Part shown: in pieces, positions 49,001 to 61,000 of the stretch | Layout: each line of letters starts with the position of its first letter | Numbering within the stretch: the first letter of the stretch is position 1 | Source: Owenia fusiformis | Taxonomy: Eukaryota > Annelida > Polychaeta > Sabellida > Oweniidae | Assembly: GCA_903813345.2 (NCBI GenBank) | Contig: CAIIXF020000010.1 | Span: forward strand, 1,417,169-1,481,168 | Direction: 5' to 3' | DNA length: 64,000 nucleotides | The notes under the pieces: model-generated | Told to the model about the DNA's origin: nothing | The model's database searches: none | What the model saw: only the letters and a program-made list of their open reading frames with translations | Program-made: the position numbers and the translations under genes

Positions 49001-52000
49001 TTCATTCTTACGAATATTATATTATACGTTATATTAACGTATGTTAGTCAAAGATTTGTTATCGTTGTTGTCCATTGTATTCACGTTTTACGCGCAAAAA
49101 GCTAGAAACTACAAAGCTGAACTTTTATCATTCAAACCAGTTTTACATCAAATCATTGTCAAAATAAAACTACTCTTCATATTACCTAATTATGGATCAA
49201 ACGGCCATGAATAATGTCGAAGTTTACAAAACCAAACTTACACTCCCCTGCATAAGTTTGGCAACTCTAACTTTTAATTCCATCTAAATGATTCACTGAA
49301 CTAGTGCGCACAATTATCCTTAAATTGTGCCAAAAAGCGATTAAAAACGAATATAGCGAATCCTTCTACTTTTCAAATATTTCGTTATTAGATTATTCAT
49401 GTTATTTACCTAATTTTGTTGCATTCGTCTATTAGGCTTCCATTGCGGTGCAAGTAATTTCGATTTGCATTCTCCTGACTGGAGTACAAATGTAAGAAAT
49501 GAGAGGAAGTAAATGTTTCCAAACCCTTTTCTTGCAACTTTGCAACTTTTCAAGTGTGAACACAAGAAGGCAACAGTCGGACTCGACGGACAGTGCTACT
49601 TGAACGGCAGATCTGCATGATCTTTTACTCTGTTTAGGTAAGTTATGTAGAACTTAAAGGTACGTATCACACTACCCTGCCCCTGCCCCCAAACTGTAGG
49701 CTAGCCTTTATTTCTTCAAAGGGTGCTGCAAAGAGGTTACAAACTGTGGAGAACGTTTGTTTATTTCCATAGTTCTGAAGGTACAGTATACAAGATTTTA
49801 GCCACATATATTCCAAGTGTTCTTCCCTTGCATTACATAGATTCATCGAGCAGTTTGCAAGGTGGCAGAAAAGCCCCATGGATAACATTTGCAAATTCAC
49901 TTCAGTCTGTAATTAATTTTAAGAAATACATGCTACAGTATGGCGGAGGACAGTGTTTTATAATGTGTTACCTTGTTTACTACGCCAGCATCATTAGTTG
50001 ATGCCATGGTCACATTTGCCCCGATTTTCAGCACCGGCGCCCGGCCAATGAGTATTTTGTTCAAAAGTGAATTCAATTCTGAACGAAATACTCAATCGGC
50101 CGGGCGCCGTAGTGAAAATCGAAGCAAATGTGACCAAGGCATAAGCAACCCTATCCATTCATAATAGATCTGATTTTCCTAAGACCTGTAGATAAGGAGT
50201 TTGTTGTCCGGGTGCCCTCTATAAAAAACAGCTACTCCATAGTAAGATAGTGTTCCTAGTAAAATTAATGATGATTTAAACAAAGATGTATTGACTTCAG
50301 ACGGGGCTACAGGTATGCATTATTGCCATATTGACTTTATATGGGGATATCATAATATTCAAAGCCAGCATTGATATTTATTTGGCTGTCATTTTTGTGA
50401 CCTTGTTAACATACATGATGATGAGACAGATGTCCGATCTAGAAATAAAGGCATATGGGTACATAAATTCATCCATAATTAAGCATACATTGAGATAGAA
50501 TAATGTTTAAAAAATGTTAAAGATTTAACTCTTTAAAGACTGGGTCAGGACCCACGTACGTGGGTACGAGGGTACGTGGGTAGGAGGTTTTTTATACAAA
50601 GCCAGTATAACATGTAAGAAAACGTGCAATAAAGATAAAAGCCAAAACATCTAGAAACACAAATGATCCACGAATTTTACCTTGTCTTACCATATCCGAA
50701 ATAGCTGGGATACATTTAACCCATATGAATATATAATGTTGAAATATTTTTAAATTGTCTACTTTTGAAAAAGAAGGTTGGCCGAATGTTTAATATTACC
50801 TTCATCTTAATAACATTCTGCGGGAGCGGGATGGATATATTATTTCTGCATGCTTGAATTTGTCCTGGACATATACACTATACCCCGTCCGTTCCTTAGA
50901 TATGATATATATTTCCGGGTGATATCTACCACAAACCCACTTAAGTGTGAGATACTGCTGAATATCTATGACCGTATTCGTTTTAAATTGAAGTTACATG
51001 GTCATTCCTTGATATATTTATGAATATTCATTTGATCAACATATGGGCGACTGCTTTATATATGATAGACACATAGGATGAATGAACATACCTAAATACC
51101 TAAATCAAGCCGGAAGCTCGAAGAAACAGGTTTGGGTTGGAGACGTTAATATTTATGATGCAAGCGAGTACTCTTGAGATATGATGACTCTTGAGGACAA
51201 CGAAAAATATTATTAACAGATATGATAGTGATTGACTAATTTGTAGATGAACAGAATAATGTAACATAGAAACATAACATATATATTATATATATATATA
51301 TAATTTACAATACATGAAAAAAGAACTACATGTAGTAATCTAAAAGCAAATAGAGACGAGGAAAACACCCAAAGAAGTACCTCTCCATAAACTTGGCAAA
51401 TCAAATACTCTAAATATTCACGATTGTTGATACGTCGGTATTTTTACGGAAAGATCGCTATGTAGCTTTAGACAAAGCCAAATCAAAAAGCATCAACTCC
51501 TCCAAAACTCAAAAATATTTATCTAATTTTAGATTGTACTCCAAATAAGGAGAGTAACAGTACTAGCGACACCTCAAAGAAAAACGTACGTGACCTTGCA
51601 ATTAAAGTACTTCAAGCTTCGTATAAAGGAGAAGGCCACAACTTATTAGATTCGTTAGACTTCGAGACGTTGGAAACGCTACAAACACTTTTCAAAACTC
51701 TTACAGTTGGTGTGTCGTCAAATCGAAGTTATAATGAATCAGGTAAAGATAACATATTTATTAGACGTTTACATTACTTTGTGCACATACACATTAGTTG
51801 TGAAAGTATCTTATATACACACTACACAGGGTATATCGAGGTTTGTACGATTATTCTTTGTAAACACCGATTTCTTTAGCCATCCCCATTTTTCCCGAAG
51901 TTTTAGAATTGTCACATTATTTCCCCAAACCCCAATTTTTCCCCTGATTTATTTTAGTAATCCCGATTTTTTAGAATTGTTGTTTAATTTTTGTTATCCC

Positions 52001-55000
52001 AATTTTTCTTCCTATTTATTTTAAGATTTCCCGATATTATTATAAACATCCCGTTTTTTCTCCCGATTTTCCAGAAAAAACGATTTTCACTCTGATTTCT
52101 TTTCAAAATATCCCGATTTCTCCCGATTCAAAAAAATATATCATATTTTTATTGTTTTTACTTGACAGCTGGGAAATTGACGTTTCTCCAAGAGAAATCC
52201 ACAATTCAGCATCTGAAAACAATCATTAACAAAAAGCAGAAACGGTCGTCAGATACTGGATCAATAAAAAGGTCGATTAGCTATCAAAATCTCGAGGCAT
52301 TACTTAACAAATGCGGTTGGTCAATAGAAGACAACATTCCAGATCAGAATCCAGGCGACTCTCTATTTGATTCTCTCAGCCACCAACTCAAATATACAAA
52401 AACGACCAACATTAACTCCATGGAATTGCGACAGAATCTAGTAGCTTATGTAAAGCAAAACGCACAACTGGTAAATTCATATTCGTTTCTCAGTTTGATC
52501 ATCAGATATTCTGCTGGATTGATTTACAGGAGACAATAGTTCCAGCTAAGGAAAGGCCACTGGGGTACTACATGTAATATGTTTTTACCGACTGACCCGG
52601 AAGTTTGCGTAATTTGTTTAAGGATAATAGTCATTTTTCTAAGTTTGGTCTATTTTCTACATACTTTGGCCTTCTTAAAATTTATTTCTGTTTATTGCCT
52701 GCAGGAAAATGGAGACCATGTTATGACACTATTTGACACGACTACGAATGATAAATGGAGAGTTGATCGTGAGTCAAATGAGGGAAAAAGCACCGATGAA
52801 ATGAAGCTTTCATACTACACAGATTCGCACATGAACAAACTTGGGACACCGGGAGATACTTTGATGATATGGGCGTGTTCGCAACTGTATAATGTTGACG
52901 TTGAAATATTCTCAGCCGCATCTGATCGATCATATAAAATATTCGCAAAAGATGATGACTCAATAAGGGCGACTGTTAGACTTGGCTTTGTCGGTTATCA
53001 CGCACACTTTGTTAGCCTAGTCAGCACCAACAAAGGTAACGTGTTTCTAATGAATATAGTTTCAAATAAAAATAGCAAATCTAGCTAACAGCTATAATAC
53101 AGGGTGGGCCAAAAACCACCCCCTAGAGAATTTTCCTGGTAAATATTTATTTTTTAACAAAAACACCAACAATGATATATCATTTTGAAGATAGTTTAAT
53201 TTGCAAACAAGATGATATATAATTAAATGAATTCATAAATCCTGGCCCTAGATATAACCAATTATGTGACACGGGGGTCTAAAAACACCTTCTCAATTTT
53301 TCATCAATCTTGTTGATTACCATACTAGGGGACATCTAGAACAGTTGGTCTATGAAGGTCCCCAGCCTCTCAGGGATGTAAAGGAATCAAAAGAACAAAT
53401 AATTAGGAGGTGGACGGTACTTCCGTAGATATTCATCGATCATGATAATAATCAAATCAGTAAATTAAACACAACAAACACGCATTGAATATCGTCTCGG
53501 GTTTAAGTAATGCGACATAACGTAACACAAATAAAGAAAGTAAATATAGAAAGAAAGTAAAAGAAAATGTTTCTGAAGTAACTAAAACAGGAACATGTTT
53601 CTGTTACATGAGCATTTTCATTACTAAATTAAGATTTTCATCACTACTAGTCTTTCTTCGTGTTGGAAAGGCAAAGACTATATGTTGCATGAAGTTGTAA
53701 GACACTCATGAAATATTTCTGACTCTTTGTCTTCTCTTTGTTCACTAGATCAAGGTAAAGTTACGCATACATTAACTGTGTGCATAAAGGCAAGATCATT
53801 ATCAGTCTTTTAGTCAACTTAACATGCATGCATAAACAAACAGTGCATAAAGACAATATTTCAGTGAAGACAAATACTCTTCATTTAAAGCAAACTTAAC
53901 GTAAAGACAAAATCCCAAAGAAAGGGTTGAAGAGAACTATGTAGTATTCACTCTTCGTCCTATTTAAACCTAAACTTAAACCTCGAAGTGAAGAGGTACT
54001 AGTCCATGGTATGAAATCTCTAGGACGTCTAATAAAGGAGCTGGTAGCACACTATAGCGCAGCGATATTTGACCTTAAATTAACATACCTACATAGTATG
54101 TTCCCTAATAATTTTTATTATAACCATTTAATATACTTCCGGCTTCTTTAGGCTGAATTATGACTGCCATTAACAGAGGTCAAAAAATTACCAAAAAATA
54201 AAATCTCAATTTTTCACAATTTGGAGTACACAACGCAACAAAAAATAATACAAAGTGATTTTAAATATATGATTTAGGTTTCTAAGCTATAAGTTTGAGG
54301 TTATTTTTCTTACCAATACCAAAAAATTATGTAATCAGTGTATCGACGTTTTGTATTGTTTCTCAGGTATTAATAAGATAAATGCAACAGATGATTCACT
54401 TTTAAATTAGAATGACAAATGCTTAAATTGTGCTAATTTTTCATAAAATGTGTCTCAATACGTTTTGAGATATGGACTTTTATTCAGCGGTGAACATTAT
54501 CAATAAAGGAGGGCACATTGCTCTTCCTTGACTAATTGGGACTACAGGTAAAATTCTATTTCTCGTAGTTAGATATTGCTCAGTTGCTCAAAAACAACCA
54601 TCAAGACTTGGTCGAATTCATGAATAATTTAGAAAAATCGTTATCATTATCTTTTTAAAATTTGATTGTATCCAGCGGTAAGGTCAAAGAAGAAACAACC
54701 ATCTGTTTTATAAAACATGAACAATTATTTGTTGTTTGACCTCTTGCGATTATATGGAAAAATTCTGGTAATAAAATGTTTTAAATGGTAAGAAAACTAA
54801 TATGTTCCCAATCATAAATCACCTAAATATTCCACACAATTTTGTCGAATCTGCTTGGCTCATATTTGAAACATCAAACAAAATCTGAAAAATACACTTG
54901 CGTAATAACACTAATTAAACACCGACATCTACAGTAAAATGATAGTATATTTTTACATTATGATAATCTATTTTTGTTCGTATGCTTAAAATAACGGTCT

Positions 55001-58000
55001 ACGTCTTATAAATGTATAAAAGTTCGAATCAAAATATTTACGTTTTTTGAACCCTTGTGATGAAATACATTTTCCGATCCGAAAACAGGAAGTTTTTTCA
55101 ACAAATGGTATTTTAAAAAAATCAAGATATATGCACCTCCATAAATAATGCTTCAAATTACTTGATAGAAAGACATGGAGAGAACTGATCTCCACTCTTC
55201 AGTGAAAGTAAAGACACTAAAACTCTTTTTTACAAGGCAAAGACCAATTCCAACGACCACTACCACCAATGAAGCCTTGAGCTCTATACTTTTTTAAATA
55301 GCTCTTTGGGTTCTTCATCAAATAATATGGATTGGTCTTGTTATATATAAAATACAAGATTAACACAGAATTAATATACTCATAACACTTTATTCCAAAT
55401 AAAAGAGTAACCACATACAATTATACATAGACATGTATTAAAAGACTTCACTCTTCATAAGTCTTCAACATAAAGAAAAGAATAAAGATAAATCTAATAA
55501 GATGTAAAATATGGTGTTCTAGGTTTCCCCTGGTCAAACTCTTTGCTGAAGGAAGAGAAAACTCCCTTAGATACTAACTTATAGGAAATGAAAAGCTGTA
55601 TCCCCTTATATATGAGTTAAATACCCTTATATGGCAAAAGTTAAAGGCCCACTATACGTAATTAAGAAGAAAAAAGAAAAAATATCATTACTCACACACT
55701 CGCTCAAATATGACACAAAGTTTGATTTGCTTAAATATTGAACCAAGAAAAAAATAAATAAAAAACCATTTGAAGATCAGAGATCATTAGACGTGCATGC
55801 ACATGCTAAACAAAGTGCATGTTTTAATTACTTTTGATTTAAAAGATGGCGACACTTCTATAAAAATGAATGTATCATGTAGTACAAACAACTTCGCCAT
55901 CTTTCAATGACATTGATAAAACTTGATATATAAAGCTTGACAGATCGAAAATATTTTTTGATTAATTATTGTAAGCTTTGATGTGGTCCGTTTGAGCTGT
56001 TGTTGGTGTCAAATGAAAGATAGGGTTCTTATCAATACATTGGACATTCTATAGAATTCATATAAAGTTTTTATTTTGCCCAAAAACATTATAAAATACG
56101 CAGAGTGGGCCTTCAAGGCGGCATATAACCCTGTTTATTTTTTCGCGAAGCCACTCAGTGAAATTACGATTTCTCTGCACCCTGATGTCCAATCAAGATC
56201 ATTCGAGTATCTATGTGTTCCTGACACGTTTGGGCATCCGGGAATGACAACGTCCACACAAAGTTTACACGACATATTGAGGTAATCTATGAGTGAAATA
56301 GGAAAAACAAAAAGGTGTGATATTCTTTCAGGATTGCTTATAATAACTATTTACAAAAATGTTCCCGAGACAAAAATCTATTTAGGTAATGGTTTGTTTT
56401 AAAGTCAGAAATTCTCGGATGTCCAAACGTGTCAGGAACACAAAGATACTCAAATGATCTTGATTGGACATCAGCGTGCAGAGAAATCGTAATTTTACTG
56501 AGTGGCTTCACGACAAAATAAACAGGGTTATAAGCCACGTTAACCCTACAACACCTATAAGAAAACATTAAAAGATGGCAGCGCTATACGTTGAGAAATA
56601 ACATGGGAAATGCTATATTATATTATGCTATATTATGAACTTTGATCTGATTGGCTAAATAAGGGTTATGTTCTGGGAGGTTTTGGATATAAGGTATATC
56701 CCGAGGGATATATTTATATCTCCCCGAGGGACCAATGGGTATACCGAGAGATTTATAGGATATCCTATGATTTTGAGGAATATCATTTTTATCTCCGAGG
56801 TGAAATTGATATCTGCACGAGAGAGCAAAGCGAACGAGTGCATATATCAATATCACCGAGTAGATTAAAATGATATTCTGAAAAAAATCATAATATGTTC
56901 TTATTATCCTACACTTACAAGGAGTGTACTAAATGTATAAAATCATTGTTAATGAATTCCATGCCAAATAGAGTCAATTTGGCGGGAAATCAACAAGCGG
57001 AGTATATCGTCACAATATCCTCCGCATATTCGGTTTTCCAGAGTATATCGTCACGATATCCTCCGCCCGGAGTATATCATCACGATATCCTCCGGTTATT
57101 CATTTTGCCAATAAATATCAAATTTATTTTTTAATGTTATTATACATTTAGTACACTAAGTGCAGGATAAATACTCTACATCCAAAACGGACCGTACATA
57201 ACTGGTGTATCTAATACTTGAGTGGGCTTGGGGTGGATATAACCTTTTCTACCTCTTTCAAATGACAAAATAGGCCTATAGTAGAAGCACAATTTATAAT
57301 TAACATTTTACAATTTTTTATTTTTGACATCTAACCCAAACCCACTCAAGTATGAGATACAATGTGATATATCATGCCTTGCTATGTGCACTGGTAATCG
57401 AGTGGATAACCAGTGATGTGGGAATACAGTACATCATTCATGGCACTGTAACTTCATATGCATCATTAACTTTTTCAGAGTCGACTGAATTCATGTACCT
57501 TCTTGGACGTAAGATTAAAGACTGTGACCAGGTTACCGAAGTTAAGAAACAAGCAGGACTAATGTCCGATTTGGGCCTAGAATATGCGACTTTGGCCCTT
57601 GTAACACAAGATGGCTGGCATTTCAATTATGCAGCAACTCTGTTCAACGCGGCTTTACGACGCATTGAGATATGTGGGGCAGATTGCTCCGAAGGTGAGA
57701 TAATGGTGAGAAATAAACCTCTTACAGCTGAATATTTGCACGATGAAATCCAACAAATAGAGACAGCTTTCCTTAAAACACAGTCTAGTGAAAATAATGA
57801 GCCAACACTTAGTTCTACCAAGAGGTACAAAGAAACACTAAAGAAAATTAGATCATATTCTACTAAAACAATCAATGACATTCATACTAATGATATGCAA
57901 ATTGACAGTATCACATCGGATATGAGTCCCGAAAATGAAAAGAGAACAATTCGAAATAGTAAAGAATACTATGATAGATTAACTGACATGATCATATCAT

Positions 58001-61000
58001 TCCATAAACAGTTAGTATGTGAATGTGTATCCATACTAGGTGAGCCAGACTGTAAGTATGCTCTCATAGGGTTGGGTTCGCTTGCTAGAAAAGAGGTTAC
58101 CGCTTGGTCTGATCTTGAGTCAGCAATCATATTTGATTCTGCAGGAAAAACACCCGAGGAATGTGATGAGATCAAACGGAAGTTTAGAGCATTGGTTCAT
58201 TATCTCCATATGAAAGTTATAAACTTAGGGGAAACTAAAATCAATGTTCTAGACATCCCTGTATTAACTGATTTCAACTCCAGACTCCCTCAAAATGTTG
58301 TTGATAATGATTTCTTTGATAGGGCTACCCCTCAAGGATTATGTTTTGATGGTACACTACCCAAGGCAAGTAAGCATCCACTAGGAAGAAGGTCGACCAC
58401 TGTTCCACATATAAAATCAGATAGTCTAGAACTCATTATGACAGTTGAAGAAATGCTTAATTGTCAGTCGGAAAATGTGGCCATCAAAGAAGGTTATCAT
58501 CTTAGCGATGTTCTTATGACATCTACTTTGATACACGGAGACGAATCTCTTTGGAAAACATACAATGATAAAGTTCATGAAATTCTTGCTTCCCCATCTA
58601 CCACTGATCCCACAGTTTCCGTTGGAACAGAACGTGGACAGAATACATTAAAAGATGATTTGAAAAATTATACCAGAAGGCCTCTGACACCACAATCGCT
58701 TCAAAAACAGTTACGAACAAAACACGACATCTATAGATTTGCTACGATTTCTATCAATATTCTTAAACTTCTGTATAATTGCAAATCATTCAATCCATTA
58801 GATATTATTGAGGAGTTATACGAAAATAATGTTCTCAGTGAGCGAGCTAAGATAGATTTACAGCTCATGGTCTGTATAACTATAAACATGAGACACCTTG
58901 TGTACAATAGGTATGACCAACAACAAGATACAATATCCTTCATCATTCCGAGGGCTGGACAAGACAATACGCAGGTATCCCCTAGAGTAGTTTCTGTGAG
59001 GGACTTTACAGCAATCTACAGGTTTTATGCTACATTTCTACCTTGGTCTCAATTCTTACAGGCACACAAAATTGACATTGCTACATGTTCACACAGTAAA
59101 AGATACTTTGACAGTAGCAATACCATGAAAGGGGAACTTCATCGAGAAATGTACTTTACTCAAAGTGCAATCAAAGCTTTCGAACTCGAAGAAATCAGAC
59201 TAGAAACACTTGATGTGACAGACGAAAATACATTAGAACTTGTGAGTGTTAAAGATACTTTAGGTTTGCTTCATTACTCACAAGGAAATTACAAAATTTC
59301 AATCAAATACTTTGATGAAGCTCTGGAAGAGGCTTTGCGTGTTCACGGGGATGCGCCTGATGAGAAAGTAGCAATGATTAGAAATAATATTTGGACTGCA
59401 CGTGTCCAAAAGGGAGACTATAGTGGGGCCATTGACTATTTCGAGCAAAATCTGGAAAATAAAAAACTGCTTCACGGGGATCAACCTCATCTAGAAATAG
59501 CTAGATCGTTTGATAAAATTGGTGCAACATACCATAAAATGGGAGATTACAAGAAGGCCTTTGAATATTATGAGCAGAGTCTTGCAATGGAAAAACTACT
59601 TTACGGAGACCAACAACATCCAGATATAGCTAGATCATTGTGTAATATTGGTGCGATGTACAGTGAAATTGGAGAATACAACAAAGCTATTGAATATAAC
59701 AAGCAGAGTCTCGCAATGAGAAAACTACTTTACGGAGACCAACCCCATCCAGAAATGGCTACTTCATTGGGTAATATTGGATCAACGTACAGTGCAATGG
59801 GAGATTACAACGAGGCCATTGAATATCGTGAGCAGAGTCTTGCAATGGAAAAACTACTTCATGGGGATCAACCTCATCCAGAAATAGCTACATCGTTGGA
59901 GAGTATTGGTTCAGCATACCATCAAAAGGGAGATTACAACAAGTCCATTGAATATTATGAGCAGAGTCTTGGAATGGAAAAACTACTTCATGGGAATCAA
60001 CCTCATCCAGAAATCGCTGCATCCTTGGGTATTATCGGTAGAATTTACAGGAAAATGGGGGATAACAAGCAGGCCATTAAATATCATGAGGAGAGTCTTG
60101 CGATGAAAATACTTCTTAACGGGGATCAACCTTTTCAAGGAATAGTCACTTCATTGGATAAAATTGGGTCAATTTACAGTGAAATGGGAGATTATAACAA
60201 AGTCGTTGAATATCAGAAACAGAGTCTTGCAATGAGAAAACTCCTCCACGGAGACCAACCACATCCGGGAATAGCTACTTCAATGAACAATATTGGTTTA
60301 ACATACAGTGAAATGGGTGATTATAAAAAGGCCATTGACTATCATGAGCAGAGTCTTGCAATGAAGAAACTACTTCACTTAGACCAAACACATCCTGGAA
60401 TAGCTACTTCATTGGGTAATATTGGTTTAGCGTACTATCAAATGGGAAATTACAACAAGGCCATTCAATATCATGAGCAGAGTCTTGCAATGGTAAAACT
60501 ACTTCATGGGGATCAACCTCATCCAGATATAGCTACATCGTTGGGGAGTATTGGTACAGCATACCATCAAAAGGGAGATTACAACAAGTCCATTGAAAAT
60601 TATGAGCAGAGTCTTGCGATGGAAAAACTACTTCACGGGAACCAACCTCATGCAGAAATAGCAACATTGTTGGGTAATCTTGGTACAATGTACAAGCAAA
60701 TGGGAGATAACAGCAAGGCCATTGAATATCATGAACAGAGTCTTGCAATGGAAAAACTACTTCACGGGGAACAGCCTCATACAAAAATAGCTACATTGTT
60801 GGGTTATCTTGGTACAACGAACAGGCAAATTGGAAATAAAAACAAAAGCATTGAATATCATGAACAGAGTCTTGCAATGGAAAAACAACTTCGTGGAGAC
60901 CAACCAGATCCAGTAGTAGCTACATTGTTAGGTAATATTGGTTCAACATACCATCAATTAGGAGATTACAACAAGGCCATTGAATATCATGAGCAGAGTC

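Larger units (their letters stand above)
53036..57478. other. Last intron of gene B, 4.4 kb
   Basis: Contains a CAGGGTGGGCCAAAAACCAC end at 53100 (same end type as 10104-10140; no matching far end was found), the foldbacks at 56112-56541 and 56664-57203, and AT-rich sequence with no coding exon I could support between 53.2 and 56.0 kb. Confidence 0.65.

Noticed and set aside
56076-56568. Similar ORFs on both strands sharing NPVYF and SLHPDVQSRSFEYLCVPDTF
   Set aside because: They are the two arms of one foldback element read outward; no gene family or second exon supports coding.
57352-57478. Extra 42 residues before the gene B terminal exon
   Set aside because: A TTTTTCAG acceptor at 57471-57478 matches the acceptor in gene A, and similarity between the genes starts right after it. 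The upstream frame is open by chance, though an internal start is not excluded.
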